NCBI GenBank assembly: GCA_002753155.1
Contig: PDZW01000006.1
Coordinates: 1 to 64,000 of the forward strand
Origin: Alphaproteobacteria bacterium WMHbin7
GTDB taxonomy: Bacteria > Pseudomonadota > Alphaproteobacteria > Rhodospirillales > WMHbin7
Length of the DNA stretch: 64,000 bases
Direction: 5' to 3'
The position numbers and the translations under genes were made by a program. Position 1 is the stretch's first letter; every line of letters begins with the position of its first letter. Positions 43,269 through 53,220 of this stretch are shown here, in pieces. A model generated the notes under the pieces. That model did not search any database. It was not told the DNA's origin and was given only the letters and a program-made list of their open reading frames with translations.

Positions 43269-43759
43269 TCACGCTGGTGTTGGGCGGAACGCGTTCGGGA
43301 AAAAGTGCTATGGCGGAGTCCCTGCTGCCGAAAGGCGGTCTTTACATCGCCACCGCAGAAATTCTGGATGCTGAGATGAAGGCCCGCATCAAAGCCCATA
43401 TCGCTAGACGCGGGACGACTTGGCAAACGCTTGAGGCGCCGCTCGATCTCGCCCAAGCCCTTGGTCGTCAGGACGGACCAGCCCTGGTCGATTGCCTGAC
43501 CTTGTGGGTAAGCAACCTTCTGCTGGCTGGGCGCGACGCCACGCTTGAAGTGGCTGACGTGATCGAGGCCTTGAAATCGCGCCGCTCCGATACCGTTCTG
43601 GTCTCCAACGAAGTGGGTCTTGGCATCGTTCCCGACAATGCGCTGGCCCGCGACTTTCGCGACCGTGCTGGAATCGTCAATCAGAAAATCGCCGCCATGG
43701 CGGATCGCGTGGTCTTCGTCGCCGCCGGTCTGCCCATGGTTCTGAAAGGATCGCTATGA
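43265..43759 (+). CDS. cobU: Bifunctional adenosylcobinamide kinase/guanylyltransferase
   Basis: A 164-residue CobU/CobP. The P-loop LVLGGTRSGKSAMAE, the active-site segment ARRGTTWQTLEAPLD with its His/Arg, LVDCLTLWVSNLL, VSNEVGLGIVPDNALARDFRDRAG and the terminal VFVAAGLPM are all present. It phosphorylates adenosylcobinamide and transfers GMP. Overlaps cobW by four bases. Confidence 0.95.
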   Translation: MITLVLGGTRSGKSAMAESLLPKGGLYIATAEILDAEMKARIKAHIARRGTTWQTLEAPLDLAQALGRQDGPALVDCLTLWVSNLLLAGRDATLEVADVIEALKSRRSDTVLVSNEVGLGIVPDNALARDFRDRAGIVNQKIAAMADRVVFVAAGLPMVLKGSL

Positions 43760-44763
43760 GAAAGATCCCCGTCACCGTGATCACCGGTTTTCTGGGGGCC
43801 GGAAAGACCACGCTGGTCCGCCATCTGATGTCGAACGCAGGGGGGCGGCGCATCGCCCTGGTGGTCAACGAATTCGGCGATGTCGGCATCGATCGCGATC
43901 TTCTGCTGGGCTGCGGCGATGCGGCTTGCACCGATGACGATATCGTGGAACTGGCCAATGGCTGCCTGTGCTGCACGGTGGCCGACGACTTCCTGCCCGC
44001 CATGACCCGGCTTATCGAACGCGCAAATCCGCCCGAGCACATTCTGGTCGAAACTTCTGGCTTGGCGTTGCCCAAGCCATTGGTCAAGGCCTTCGGCTGG
44101 CCCGGCATCAAGGCTCGGGCAACAGTTGATGGCGTGGTCACCGTGGTTGACGGCCCCGCCGTGGCAGCGGGTCGCTTTGCCTCCAGCCCAGAGGAGATGG
44201 CCAGGCCCGACCACGAAAACCCGCTGGATGAAGTGTTCTCCGATCAACTGGCCTGCTCGGACCTGGTGCTATTGAACAAGACGGACCTGATGACGCCTGA
44301 GGCTATTCGCTCTCTCTCGGGCGATTTGTCTTCCCGCCTGCGCCCCGGCACGAAACTGATTGCGGCGCGGCAAAGCCGCATCGCACCTGACATTCTGCTG
44401 GGTCTCTCCGCTGCCGCCGAGGACGATCTGGCAAGCCGCCCCTCGCTGCACGATCTCATGGACGCACATGATCACGAGGACTTTGAGAGTTTTGTTCTTT
44501 CCCTCTCGCCCATCGACAATCCTGATGACCTGGAAGAGCGCTTGCAAAGCGCCATCGCCGCCCACGACATCCTGCGCATCAAGGGATTCCTCGATGTTCC
44601 CGGCAAGCCCCTGCGTCTGGCGCTGCAAGGTGTTGGGGCACGCATCGAACGCTATTTCGATCGGCCCTGGCAGGCAGGTGAGCAACGCGCTTCCAGACTG
44701 GTCGTCATCGGCCAGAAGGGCCTTGATCGCAACGCCATCGCGGCAATGATCGGCGCAGGCTGA
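43756..44763 (+). CDS. cobW: CobW GTPase metallochaperone
   Basis: A 335-residue COG0523 GTPase: TVITGFLGAGKTTLVRHLM, the metal-binding CxCC (NGCLCCTV at ~residue 73), ETSGLALPKPLVKAF and LNKTDLM (NKxD, guanine recognition). CobW genes sit next to cobN and probably deliver cobalt to the chelatase. Here it is directly upstream of cobN, three bases apart. The C-terminal His/Asp-rich stretch (DLMDAHDHEDFE) may bind metal. Confidence 0.95.
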   Translation: MRKIPVTVITGFLGAGKTTLVRHLMSNAGGRRIALVVNEFGDVGIDRDLLLGCGDAACTDDDIVELANGCLCCTVADDFLPAMTRLIERANPPEHILVETSGLALPKPLVKAFGWPGIKARATVDGVVTVVDGPAVAAGRFASSPEEMARPDHENPLDEVFSDQLACSDLVLLNKTDLMTPEAIRSLSGDLSSRLRPGTKLIAARQSRIAPDILLGLSAAAEDDLASRPSLHDLMDAHDHEDFESFVLSLSPIDNPDDLEERLQSAIAAHDILRIKGFLDVPGKPLRLALQGVGARIERYFDRPWQAGEQRASRLVVIGQKGLDRNAIAAMIGAG

Positions 44764-44766
44764 TCC

Positions 44767-47700
44767 ATGCATCTTCTGGCTGCCGAGGCGGGGCTGATCG
44801 ACGACGGCAGTCAGGCCATCGATCTGGACCAGAGCCCGGCCCCCCTGGTCATTCTGTCTTCAGCCGATGCTGAGTTGGCCCTGCTGGCCCGAGCCAAGGA
44901 AGCTCTGGGCGCCGATGTGCCCGATCTACGCCTGGCAAATTTGAATCTTCTCAAGCATCCGATGTCGGTCGATCTCTACACCACCTCGGTGATCCGCCAT
45001 GCCAGGCTGGTGGTGGTGCGCCTTTTGGGCGGGCGCGCCTATTGGCCCTATGGAAGTGATGAATTGGCCGCCCTGGCCCGGAACCAAAACATCGCTCTGG
45101 CCCTGCTCCCGGGCGATGCCAGGCCGGACGCAGATCTGTCGTCCCTGTCCACCCTGCCCGCCGATGCGCTTTTGCGCCTGCATGCCTATCTGGCCGAAGG
45201 GGGCGAGGCCAATGCCCGCCAGTTCCTGCTCTACGCGGCGTCGCTGGCCGGAGAAGAGTCTTCCTGGCTGGAACCAAAACCCCTGCCGCCAACCGGATGC
45301 TGGTGGCCCGAGTTGGGCGAAACCGCCTATGAGAACGTCGCCGCCCACTGGCGAAAGGGCGCGCCGGTAGCACCCCTGCTCTTCTATCGCGCCCTCGCCC
45401 AGGCGGGCGACACGGCCCCCATCGCAGCATTGGTGGCAGCGCTGCAAAAACGCGGAATCAATCCCCTGCCCCTGTTCGCAACCAGCCTCAAGGACCCGCT
45501 GGCGGCAGGGCTGGTGGAAAGCCTGATTGCGCGCCATCCTCCCTCGCTTATTCTGAACGCCACCGGCTTTGCCCTGGGCGAAGCGGGTGCTGATCCCCTG
45601 GCAGGTTTCGATGTGCCCATTTTGCAAACCGTTCTGGCTTCGACGGAGCTGAAAAGCTGGACGGAAACAACGCGTGGACTTCCGCCTCGCGATATCGCCA
45701 TGAGTGTCGCCCTGCCGGAAATGGACGGGCGTGTCCTGGCAGGCGCCATTTCCTTCAAGGAAATCGCCGCCCGCAATACCGCCACCCAAAGCGACACCAT
45801 CCGCCATCAAGCACACGAGATGGGTATCGATCATGCCGCCGATCTGGCCGCTGGTTGGATTCGCTTAGGCCAGACGCCGACCGAACAAAAGCGCGTCATG
45901 ATCGTTCTGGCCAATTACCCCAACCGCGACGGACGGTTGGGCAACGGCGTGGGGCTTGATACCCCGGCCTCGGCCTTCGCCATCCTGAAGGCGCTGCGCG
46001 AAGCTGGTTATGACGTGGGCGATATCCCTTCCTCTGCCAAGGACCTGATGGACCAATTGCTGGCGGGCCCCACCAACGATTTGAAACATCGCTTTGAGCG
46101 AGAGGGCGGCGAAGTTCTGCCGCTGCCCGACTATTTCGCCTTTTTCCAAACATTGCCCGAAGCAACGCAAGACGCCGTCAGCAAGCGCTGGGGAGCGCCC
46201 GAGGCCGATCCCTTCTTCAAGGAAGGCGCAGTTAGCTGCGGCGGATTCTTGCTGGCGATTCATTCCTTCGGCCATGTGGCGCTGGGCGTGCAGCCAGCTC
46301 GGGGCTACAACATCGATCCCACCACAAGCTATCATTCGCCCGATCTGGTGCCGCCGCACGGTTATCTGGCCTTCTATGCATGGGTGCGAAACCAGTTTGC
46401 CGCCCATGCCATCGTGCATCTGGGCAAGCATGGCAATCTGGAATGGCTGCCCGGCAAAGCGCTAGCCCTTTCCAACGCCTGTTTTCCCCAGGCGATTCTG
46501 GGAGCCGTGCCGCACCTCTATCCCTTCATCGTCAACGATCCCGGCGAGGGAACGCAGGCCAAGCGGCGCACCTCCGCCGTTATCATCGATCACCTGACGC
46601 CACCGCTGGCCCGCGCTGAAAGCTACGGCACCCTTCAAGAGCTTGAGCAGTTGGTGGACGAATATGCCGACGCCGCCGGGCTTGATCCCCGCCGCCTTGA
46701 TGTTCTGACAGCCGACATTCTCTCCCATGCCCGCAAGCTGGGGCTGGACGAGGATTGTGGCATCCGCATCGACGAACCGCTGGATCAAGCGCTTAGAAAG
46801 CTGGATGCCCATCTGTGCGACATCAAGGAAATGCAAATCCGCGACGGCTTGCATATCTTCGGAGCCTCGCCCGAGGGCGATCAGCGCATCGATCTTCTGG
46901 TCTCGCTGGTGCGCACACCACGACTGGGACGCGATTCTTTGCTTCGAGCCCTGGCCAAGGATCTGGGCCTCGCCTTCGATCCTCTGGATTGCGGCTTTGC
47001 CGATCCCTGGACCGGCCCTCGCCCGAATCGCCTTTCAAAAATTCTGAACGAGCCCTGGCGCAGCCAGGGCGACACGGTCGAGCGCCTCGAAATCCTGGCT
47101 CGCTCGCTGATCGCTGGCGCGTGCCAGCCGGAAGAAGGCTGGACGAGGACGCAAACCGTTCTTCAAGAAGTATCCTCCCAATTGGCGGTGGCCCTGGATG
47201 CTTCGGGCAAGCGGGAGATGGATCATCTGTTGAAGGGACTTCTAGGGCGTTTCGTTCCTCCCGGCCCCTCCGGCGCACCCACGCGGGGACGGCCCGACGT
47301 GCTGCCCACCGGCAATAATTTCTATTCCATCGACACGCGCTCGGTTCCTACCCCCGCCGCCTGGCATCTGGGTTGGAAATCGGCGGCACTTCTGATCGAG
47401 CGCCATCTGCAAGACCACGGCGACTGGCCCAAGGCCATGGCGCTCTCGGCCTGGGGAACCAGTTGCATGCGCACCGGCGGCGACGATGTGGCGCAGGCCC
47501 TGGCTCTGATGGGCGCACGCCCCACCTGGGATGCGGGGTCGGGGCGCGTCTCGGGCTTCGAGATTCTGCCGCTTTCTGTTCTTGATCGTCCGCGCATCGA
47601 TGTGACGCTGCGCGTCTCGGGCTTTTTCAGGGACGCCTTTCCGGGCCTGATGGATCTGGTCGATTCAGCCGCCCGCGCGGTTGCCGAGCTTGACGAGCCG

Positions 47701-48489
47701 GACGCCCTGAATCCCCTGAAGGCCCGGGCGCACAGCGAGGCCCAGGCCCTGAAAGCCCAAGGGTGGGGCGAGGAGGAGGCAAGGCAGCGCTCCGCAACGC
47801 GGGTCTTCGGCTCGAAGCCGGGAGCCTATGGCGCCGGGCTGCAGGCCCTCATCGATGAAGGAGGCTGGGAATCGGATGCTGATCTGGCCGAGGCCTATCT
47901 GTCCTGGGGCGGCTATGCCTATGGCGGCGGGTCGGAAGGCGTTGCCGCCCGCGATCTTCTAAAGCAGCGCCTGACCCAGGTCGAGGCGGTGGTTCAGAAT
48001 CAGGACAACCGCGAACACGACCTTCTGGACTCGGACGACTATTACCAGTTCGAGGGTGGTCTGGCCGCCACGGTGCGCAATCTTTCGGGAACCCAGCCCG
48101 CAATCTATCATCCCGATCATTCGCGCCCGGAATCGCCCCGCATTCGTACGCTTAACGAAGAGATCGCCCGCGTGATCCGTGGCCGCGCAGTCAATCCGAA
48201 ATGGATCGCCGGAGTCATGCGCCACGGCTACAAGGGGGCCTTCGAGATGGCGGCCACGCTGGATTATCTGTTTGCCTTCGCCGCCACCGCCCGCTGTGTG
48301 GGCGACCATCATTTCGACGCCCTGTTCGATGCTTACTTGCGCGATGACAAGGTGCGCGGCTTCATCGAGGAACATAACCCGGCGGTTTTGACGGAAATGC
48401 AGGCCCGTTTCCAGGAAGCCATCCGGCGCGAATTATGGCATCCTTTTGCCAATGATGTGCGGGAGTTGTTGGAAGAGAGGCCATCATGA
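44767..48489 (+). CDS. cobN: Cobaltochelatase large subunit CobN
   Basis: A 1240-residue CobN/magnesium-chelatase H family protein. Characteristic segments are HLGKHGNLEWLPGKALALS with its His pair, FIVNDPGEGTQAKRRTSAVIIDHLTPPL, GRDSLLRALA, and the C-terminal MRTGGDDVAQALALMGARPTWDAGSGRVSGFEI with DVTLRVSGFFRDAFP. In the aerobic pathway it inserts cobalt into hydrogenobyrinic acid a,c-diamide with ATPase subunits that are not in this window. It lies between cobW and cobO. Confidence 0.96.
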   Translation: MHLLAAEAGLIDDGSQAIDLDQSPAPLVILSSADAELALLARAKEALGADVPDLRLANLNLLKHPMSVDLYTTSVIRHARLVVVRLLGGRAYWPYGSDELAALARNQNIALALLPGDARPDADLSSLSTLPADALLRLHAYLAEGGEANARQFLLYAASLAGEESSWLEPKPLPPTGCWWPELGETAYENVAAHWRKGAPVAPLLFYRALAQAGDTAPIAALVAALQKRGINPLPLFATSLKDPLAAGLVESLIARHPPSLILNATGFALGEAGADPLAGFDVPILQTVLASTELKSWTETTRGLPPRDIAMSVALPEMDGRVLAGAISFKEIAARNTATQSDTIRHQAHEMGIDHAADLAAGWIRLGQTPTEQKRVMIVLANYPNRDGRLGNGVGLDTPASAFAILKALREAGYDVGDIPSSAKDLMDQLLAGPTNDLKHRFEREGGEVLPLPDYFAFFQTLPEATQDAVSKRWGAPEADPFFKEGAVSCGGFLLAIHSFGHVALGVQPARGYNIDPTTSYHSPDLVPPHGYLAFYAWVRNQFAAHAIVHLGKHGNLEWLPGKALALSNACFPQAILGAVPHLYPFIVNDPGEGTQAKRRTSAVIIDHLTPPLARAESYGTLQELEQLVDEYADAAGLDPRRLDVLTADILSHARKLGLDEDCGIRIDEPLDQALRKLDAHLCDIKEMQIRDGLHIFGASPEGDQRIDLLVSLVRTPRLGRDSLLRALAKDLGLAFDPLDCGFADPWTGPRPNRLSKILNEPWRSQGDTVERLEILARSLIAGACQPEEGWTRTQTVLQEVSSQLAVALDASGKREMDHLLKGLLGRFVPPGPSGAPTRGRPDVLPTGNNFYSIDTRSVPTPAAWHLGWKSAALLIERHLQDHGDWPKAMALSAWGTSCMRTGGDDVAQALALMGARPTWDAGSGRVSGFEILPLSVLDRPRIDVTLRVSGFFRDAFPGLMDLVDSAARAVAELDEPDALNPLKARAHSEAQALKAQGWGEEEARQRSATRVFGSKPGAYGAGLQALIDEGGWESDADLAEAYLSWGGYAYGGGSEGVAARDLLKQRLTQVEAVVQNQDNREHDLLDSDDYYQFEGGLAATVRNLSGTQPAIYHPDHSRPESPRIRTLNEEIARVIRGRAVNPKWIAGVMRHGYKGAFEMAATLDYLFAFAATARCVGDHHFDALFDAYLRDDKVRGFIEEHNPAVLTEMQARFQEAIRRELWHPFANDVRELLEERPS

Positions 48490-49097
48490 CCGGCTTGGAT
48501 GCATCCGCCCTGTCCCATCACGATAAAATGGCCCGTAAGAAAACGGCCAGGGACAAGATGATGGCGGGAAAGAACAGCGAAAAGGGGCTGGTGATCGTTC
48601 ATACCGGTCCGGGCAAGGGCAAGACGACGGCAGCGCTCGGCATGGCGCTGCGCGCCATCGGCCACGGCATGCAGGTTGCCATCATTCAGTTCGTCAAGGG
48701 CAAGCGCGAGACGGCCGAACGGAAGAGTCTGGAGCGCTTTGCACCCCTGCTGTCCATTCAGGCCCTGGGCGAAGGCTTCACCTGGGAAACCCAGGACAGG
48801 GGCAAGGACATCGAGGCGGCAAGGCGCGCCTGGGAAATCGCCAGGCAGCATCTGGCCGATCCGCACTGCGCCCTGGTCATCCTGGACGAACTCAATATCC
48901 TGCTGCGCGACGAAAGCCTGCCGCTCGCGGACGTGCTGGCCGCCCTGGAACAACGCCCGCCAGCACAGCATGTGGTGATCACGGGCAGAGGGGCCCCCGC
49001 CTCTCTGATCGAAATAGCCGATCTGGTCACCGAAATGACACTGGTCAAGCATCCCTTCAAGCTGGGCGTCAAAGCCCAGGCGGGGATCGAATTCTGA
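48486..49097 (+). CDS. cobO: Cob(I)yrinic acid a,c-diamide adenosyltransferase
   Basis: A 203-residue CobO/BtuR. After a Lys-rich N-terminus comes the P-loop [26 protein letters not shown], then [42 protein letters not shown] and [22 protein letters not shown]. Adds the adenosyl ligand to cobalt. The overlaps with cobN (four bases) and with the cobQ start (one base) indicate tight coupling. Confidence 0.95.
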   Translation: MTGLDASALSHHDKMARKKTARDKMMAGKNSEKGLVIVHTGPGKGKTTAALGMALRAIGHGMQVAIIQFVKGKRETAERKSLERFAPLLSIQALGEGFTWETQDRGKDIEAARRAWEIARQHLADPHCALVILDELNILLRDESLPLADVLAALEQRPPAQHVVITGRGAPASLIEIADLVTEMTLVKHPFKLGVKAQAGIEF

Positions 49098-50548
49098 TGA
49101 CACCCGCCTTGATGATCCAGGGCACTGGTTCGGACACCGGCAAGTCGCTCCTGGTGGCGGGCCTGTGCCGAGCCTTTGCCAATCGGGGCCTGAAGGTGCG
49201 TCCCTTCAAGCCGCAGAACATGTCGAACAATGCCGCTGTCACACAAGACGGCGGCGAAATCGGACGCGCCCAGGCCTTGCAGGCCAGGGCGGCTCGCATT
49301 CCCACCTCGTAACACATGAACCCCGTCCTGCTGAAACCGCAAACCGAAACAGGTGCCCAGGTGATTGTGCAGGGCCATGTCGTCGGTACTGCAGGCGCTC
49401 TCGATTATCAATCCCTGAAGCCCACATTGCTGCCCAAAGTCCTGGAGAGTTTCACCATCTTAGGCGACGGGGCCGATCTGGTGCTGGTGGAGGGAGCAGG
49501 CAGTGCCGCCGAGATCAATCTGCGCGCGGGCGACATCGCCAATATGGGCTTTGCCCTGGCGGCAGAGGTGCCGGTGATCCTGGCGGGCGATATTGATCGG
49601 GGCGGCGTGATCGCGCAGATCGTGGGTACGCACAGCCTGCTGACCGAGGCCGAGCGTGATCTGGTCAAGGGCTTCCTGGTCAACAAGTTCCGAGGCGATG
49701 CCCGCCTGTTTGCCAGCGGGATGAGCGAGATCGCGAGGCGGACGGGCTGGGAGCCCCTGGGGCTTATTCCCTGGTTTTCCGAAGCCGGTCTGCTGCCCGC
49801 CGAGGATGCGATGGGACTGGCCTCGAAAGGCCAAAATCAGAGCGGCGGCGCCATCAAAATCGCCGTGCCGAAACTACCCCGTCTTTCCAACTTCGATGAT
49901 TTCGATCCGCTGCTGGCCGAGGCGGATGTCTCCTTGGATTTTGTCGAACCGGGAACCCCCATTCCAAGCGACGCCGATTGGATTCTGCTGGGCGGATCAA
50001 AGGCCACAAGGGCCGATCTCGATTTCCTGTTCGCCCAGGGCTGGGATATCGACATCAAGGCCCATCTGCGCCGGGGCGGGCGCGTGCTGGGACTGTGCGG
50101 CGGCTATCAGATGCTGGGCCAAGTCGTGCGCGATCCCTTGGGTCTGGAAGGGCCGCCCGGCGAAACGCCAGGCCTTGGCCTGTTGAAGATCGAGACCGAA
50201 CTTTTGGCGGAAAAAATTACCCGCGATGCCAAGGGCACGGCGCGTCTCAACGGCCAGGCGGTTCGGGGCTATGAAATCCATATGGGGCAAAGCGAGGGCG
50301 AGGATAGCTTGCGCCCGATGCTGGACCTGGCGCACGGACCCGACGGCGCCGTGTCCCAGGACGGTCTTGTCATGGGCTGCTATCTGCATGGGCTTTTTTC
50401 AGCCGATGGCTTTCGCCATTCCCTCCTGAAACTCAGCTCGACGCTTCATCACGATGGGCTGGTCGAAGAGGTGCTGGACAGGCTGGCCGATCATCTGGCG
50501 GCCCACCTCAGTCTCGACCAATTGCTCAGAACGGCCAGACAAAGGTGA
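49097..50548 (+). pseudogene. cobQ: Cobyric acid synthase CobQ split by an in-frame TAA
   Basis: The frame encodes a full-length CobQ of 483 codons except for a TAA at codon 72 (49310-49312). The first part (71 residues) carries the ATPase loop [25 protein letters not shown] and ends RAARIPTS. After the stop one codon (CAC) leads to ATG 49316 (MNPVLLKPQTETGAQV), exactly where the family reads on, without any shift of frame. The rest includes GDIDRGGVIAQI and the glutamine-amidotransferase part with CGGYQMLG and EIHMGQS. Nothing else is broken. It may be a recent null mutation, a base-calling error, or a two-piece protein via stop-and-restart (TAA-CAC-ATG). The stop is ochre, so selenocysteine is excluded. 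Confidence 0.85.
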
Positions 50549-51557
50549 TGTGGCCGCCCTTCTTGAGAAAAAACCACAACCCTCCCACCAGACCCGCATT
50601 CAATAAGCAGCCGACCGCCAGCATGTAGAGCGAGCGGCGGATATCCTGGGCAGTGGCCCGTGCTCGAAATTCCTTGCCCAGCCAGGGCTCGTTGCTGGGT
50701 CCTTCCGCATAATGACGCGGCCCAGAGAGTGAAAGCCCCAGGGCTCCCGCCATGGCGCCTTCCGGCCATCCGGCATTGGGCGAGCGGTGTTTTCTGGAAT
50801 CGCGCAGCATGACCTTGGCGGCCCGATAGGGATTGGCCGTGGGCACGAAAAAGGCCGCCAGAACGAACAGCAGGCCGGAAAGCCTAGCCGGTATCAGGTT
50901 CATCAGGTCATCGAGTCGGGCCGAGGTGACACCGAAGGCATGAAACCGCTCAGTCTTGTGGCCGATCATGCTGTCTAACGTATTGACCGTCTTATAGACA
51001 AGAAGCCCCGGCACCCCGAACAGCACATACCAAAAGACCGGGGCCACAACGCCATCGCCGAAATTCTCGGCACACGACTCGATGGCCGCCCTGGCCACCC
51101 CATGATCATCAAGCCTAGCCACGTCGCGCCCGACGATATGCCCGACAGCCTCCCTTCCTGCTGACAACCCCTTGTTTTTCAATGCCTTGGCGACAGCCAG
51201 GACATGTTCGAACAAAGAGCGCTGGGCCAGCAGCATCCAGGTCAGGGCCAGTTCCAGCACCCAACCATAGGCAAAGCTGCGCTTGATTTTTTCGACTCCG
51301 AACCCCGCTCCTACCGCCAAACCCACCATCAGGGCCAGAAGAATAAAGCCCCTAAAGGCACGGTCCATGGCGCGGCGCCTGGGGCGGTTCAATTTTTTTT
51401 CGAGAAAGCCCGCCAGACTGCCGACAATCTTGACGGGATGAGGCAAGATGCGGAACACAAGCGGGCTGTCGCCCAGAAGGGCGTCAAGCGCCAGGGCGGC
51501 CAGGATCAGCAGCAGGGGGTCCACGGCCTCAAGGCCCGACGCGGTAAATGGAAGCAT
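50526..51557 (-). CDS. cobD: Adenosylcobinamide-phosphate synthase (CbiB/CobD)
   Basis: A 343-residue membrane protein of the CbiB/CobD family: LLLILAALALDALLGDSP at the N-terminus, FRILPHPVKIVGSL, ESCAENFGDGVVAPVFWY, NTLDSMIGHKTERFHAFG, and SPNAGWPEGAMAGALGLSL. Attaches the aminopropanol arm to adenosylcobyric acid. It is on the minus strand within a plus-strand cluster; its last 23 bases overlap the cobQ end, and its start is 29 bases from divergent cbiX. No good ribosome site is seen. Confidence 0.93.
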   Translation of the reverse strand: MLPFTASGLEAVDPLLLILAALALDALLGDSPLVFRILPHPVKIVGSLAGFLEKKLNRPRRRAMDRAFRGFILLALMVGLAVGAGFGVEKIKRSFAYGWVLELALTWMLLAQRSLFEHVLAVAKALKNKGLSAGREAVGHIVGRDVARLDDHGVARAAIESCAENFGDGVVAPVFWYVLFGVPGLLVYKTVNTLDSMIGHKTERFHAFGVTSARLDDLMNLIPARLSGLLFVLAAFFVPTANPYRAAKVMLRDSRKHRSPNAGWPEGAMAGALGLSLSGPRHYAEGPSNEPWLGKEFRARATAQDIRRSLYMLAVGCLLNAGLVGGLWFFLKKGGHITFVWPF

Positions 51558-51586
51558 GACGGCAAGAATATCGAAAGGATGAGGAT

Positions 51587-52591
51587 ATGGCTAGAACCGG
51601 TATAATGATCTGCGGCCATGGCAGCCGCGATCCGGATGCCATCCGGGAATTCGAGCGTCTGATCGAGAAGCTGGCGCCGCGCCTGCCCGATGTCGATCTG
51701 GCGGGGGGCTATCTGGAATTCGCCCGCCCCATCATCCGGGAGGGACTCGAGTCGCTGGTCGAGAAGGGCTGCAGCCGCATCCTGGCCATTCCCGGCATGC
51801 TGTTCGCCGCCGGGCATGTGAAAAACGATCTGCCCTGGGAAATCAACAGCTTTGCCTCGGATCATCCCGAGATCGAGATGATCATGGGGCGCGAGCTGGC
51901 CATCACGCCTCTTTTGCTCAAGGCCGCCAACGAGCGCATTCACGCCGCCGAGGCGCATGCCCATCATGATGTGGCGCGGGAAGACACCTGTCTGGTCGTG
52001 GTGGGGCGCGGCACCAACGATTCGGATGCCAATTCCAATGTCGCCAAAGTGGCCCGCATGCTGGGCGAGGGCATGGGGTTCGGCTGGACCGAGGTCGCTT
52101 TCTCAGGTGTCGCCCATCCCAGGGTCGATGAGTGCCTGACGCGGGCGGTCAAGCTGGGCTTTCGGCGCTATCTGGTCTTTCCCTACTTTCTCTTCACCGG
52201 CGTCCTGGTCAAGCGCATCTATGAACAGACGGCAGAAGTGGCCGCCCAGTTTCCGCAGATCGAGTTCATGAAGGCGCATTATCTGGACGACCATCCGCTG
52301 GTGATCGACGCCTTCCTGGAACGCATCCGCGAGACCGACCAGGGCATCGGCGCCATGAACTGCCAGCTTTGCAAATACCGCGAGCAGATCATCGGCTATG
52401 AAAAGGACAAGGGTTCTGCACAGGCGGGCCATCACCATCACGTGCGCGGCATTGGCACCGACGAGCCGCATCATCACGATTCCGACCATGATCATCACGG
52501 CCATGATCACCATCACCCCCACGAACATGCCCATGAACCGCATCACAGCCACCAGCACGGGCATTTTCACCGTCCCTCGGGCAGGCGTTGA
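51587..52591 (+). CDS. cbiX: Large CbiX sirohydrochlorin cobaltochelatase with His-rich tail
   Basis: A 334-residue two-domain CbiX (long form). Domain 1 begins GIMICGHGSRDPDAIREFERL (metal-binding His), and domain 2 has VVVGRGTNDSDANSNVAKVARML and the second conserved His region GVAHPRVDE. A MNCQLCKYR motif (residues ~263-271), an iron-sulfur site found in long CbiX, follows, then a tail with about 30 histidines (e.g. HHHDSDHDHHGHDHHHPHEH). It inserts cobalt early, into sirohydrochlorin, the anaerobic route. GAGG is close to the ATG. It overlaps cobH by one base. Confidence 0.93.
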   Translation: MARTGIMICGHGSRDPDAIREFERLIEKLAPRLPDVDLAGGYLEFARPIIREGLESLVEKGCSRILAIPGMLFAAGHVKNDLPWEINSFASDHPEIEMIMGRELAITPLLLKAANERIHAAEAHAHHDVAREDTCLVVVGRGTNDSDANSNVAKVARMLGEGMGFGWTEVAFSGVAHPRVDECLTRAVKLGFRRYLVFPYFLFTGVLVKRIYEQTAEVAAQFPQIEFMKAHYLDDHPLVIDAFLERIRETDQGIGAMNCQLCKYREQIIGYEKDKGSAQAGHHHHVRGIGTDEPHHHDSDHDHHGHDHHHPHEHAHEPHHSHQHGHFHRPSGRR

Positions 52592-53214
52592 TGGACTATC
52601 TTAAGGACGGCGCCGAAATCTACCGCCAATCCTTTGCCGCCATCCGGGCGGAGACCAATCTTAAGGGCATTCCGCTATCGATTCAGCCCTTCTTGCTGCG
52701 CATCGTGCATGCCACGGCCTCGCCTGAGATCGTTTCCGATTTTGCCTATTCCGAGGATGCCGCCCGGGCAGGCCACGAGGCCCTGTCGAAGGGAGCCCCC
52801 ATCTTCGCCGATTGCGCCATGGTGATGGCGGGCATCATCAAGAGCCGCCTTAAGGGCAACGAGGTGATTTGCACGCTCTACGACGAGGAAGTGAAGGATC
52901 GGGCGCAGGCCTTGAAAACCACGCGTTCGGCCGCCGCCGTGGATTTGTGGAAACCGCGCCTTGATGGCGCCATCGCGGTGATTGGCAACGCCCCCACCGC
53001 CTTGTTTCGCCTGCTGGAACTGATTGCCGAGGGGGCCCGTCCCGCCTTGGTTCTAGGCTTTCCCGTGGGCTTCATCGGGGCCAGGGAGTCGAAGGAAGCG
53101 CTGATCGCGCAGGCCCAGGGTGTGCCCTACGTGACATTGAAGGGACGGCGCGGCGGAAGCCCGATGGCGGCAGCAGCACTCAATGCCCTGACAGGACCTG
53201 AGGGGGGTGCATGA
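52591..53214 (+). CDS. cobH: Precorrin-8X / cobalt-precorrin-8 methylmutase
   Basis: A 207-residue CobH/CbiC. It begins MDYLKDGAEIYRQSFAAIRAE and has the active-site region RIVHATASPEIVSDFAYS (conserved His), FADCAMVMAGI, GNAPTALFRLLELI and GFPVGFIGARESKEAL. The enzyme moves a methyl group from C11 to C12 to form hydrogenobyrinate. The ATG at 52591 shares its A with the cbiX stop. After its stop at 53214 a repeat-bordered element follows. Confidence 0.95.
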   Translation: MDYLKDGAEIYRQSFAAIRAETNLKGIPLSIQPFLLRIVHATASPEIVSDFAYSEDAARAGHEALSKGAPIFADCAMVMAGIIKSRLKGNEVICTLYDEEVKDRAQALKTTRSAAAVDLWKPRLDGAIAVIGNAPTALFRLLELIAEGARPALVLGFPVGFIGARESKEALIAQAQGVPYVTLKGRRGGSPMAAAALNALTGPEGGA

Positions 53215-53220
53215 CGACGA

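Noticed and set aside
49310-49312. Selenocysteine read-through in cobQ, given selD nearby
   Set aside because: The codon is TAA; selenocysteine uses TGA. Also no family member has a Cys or Sec at this position.
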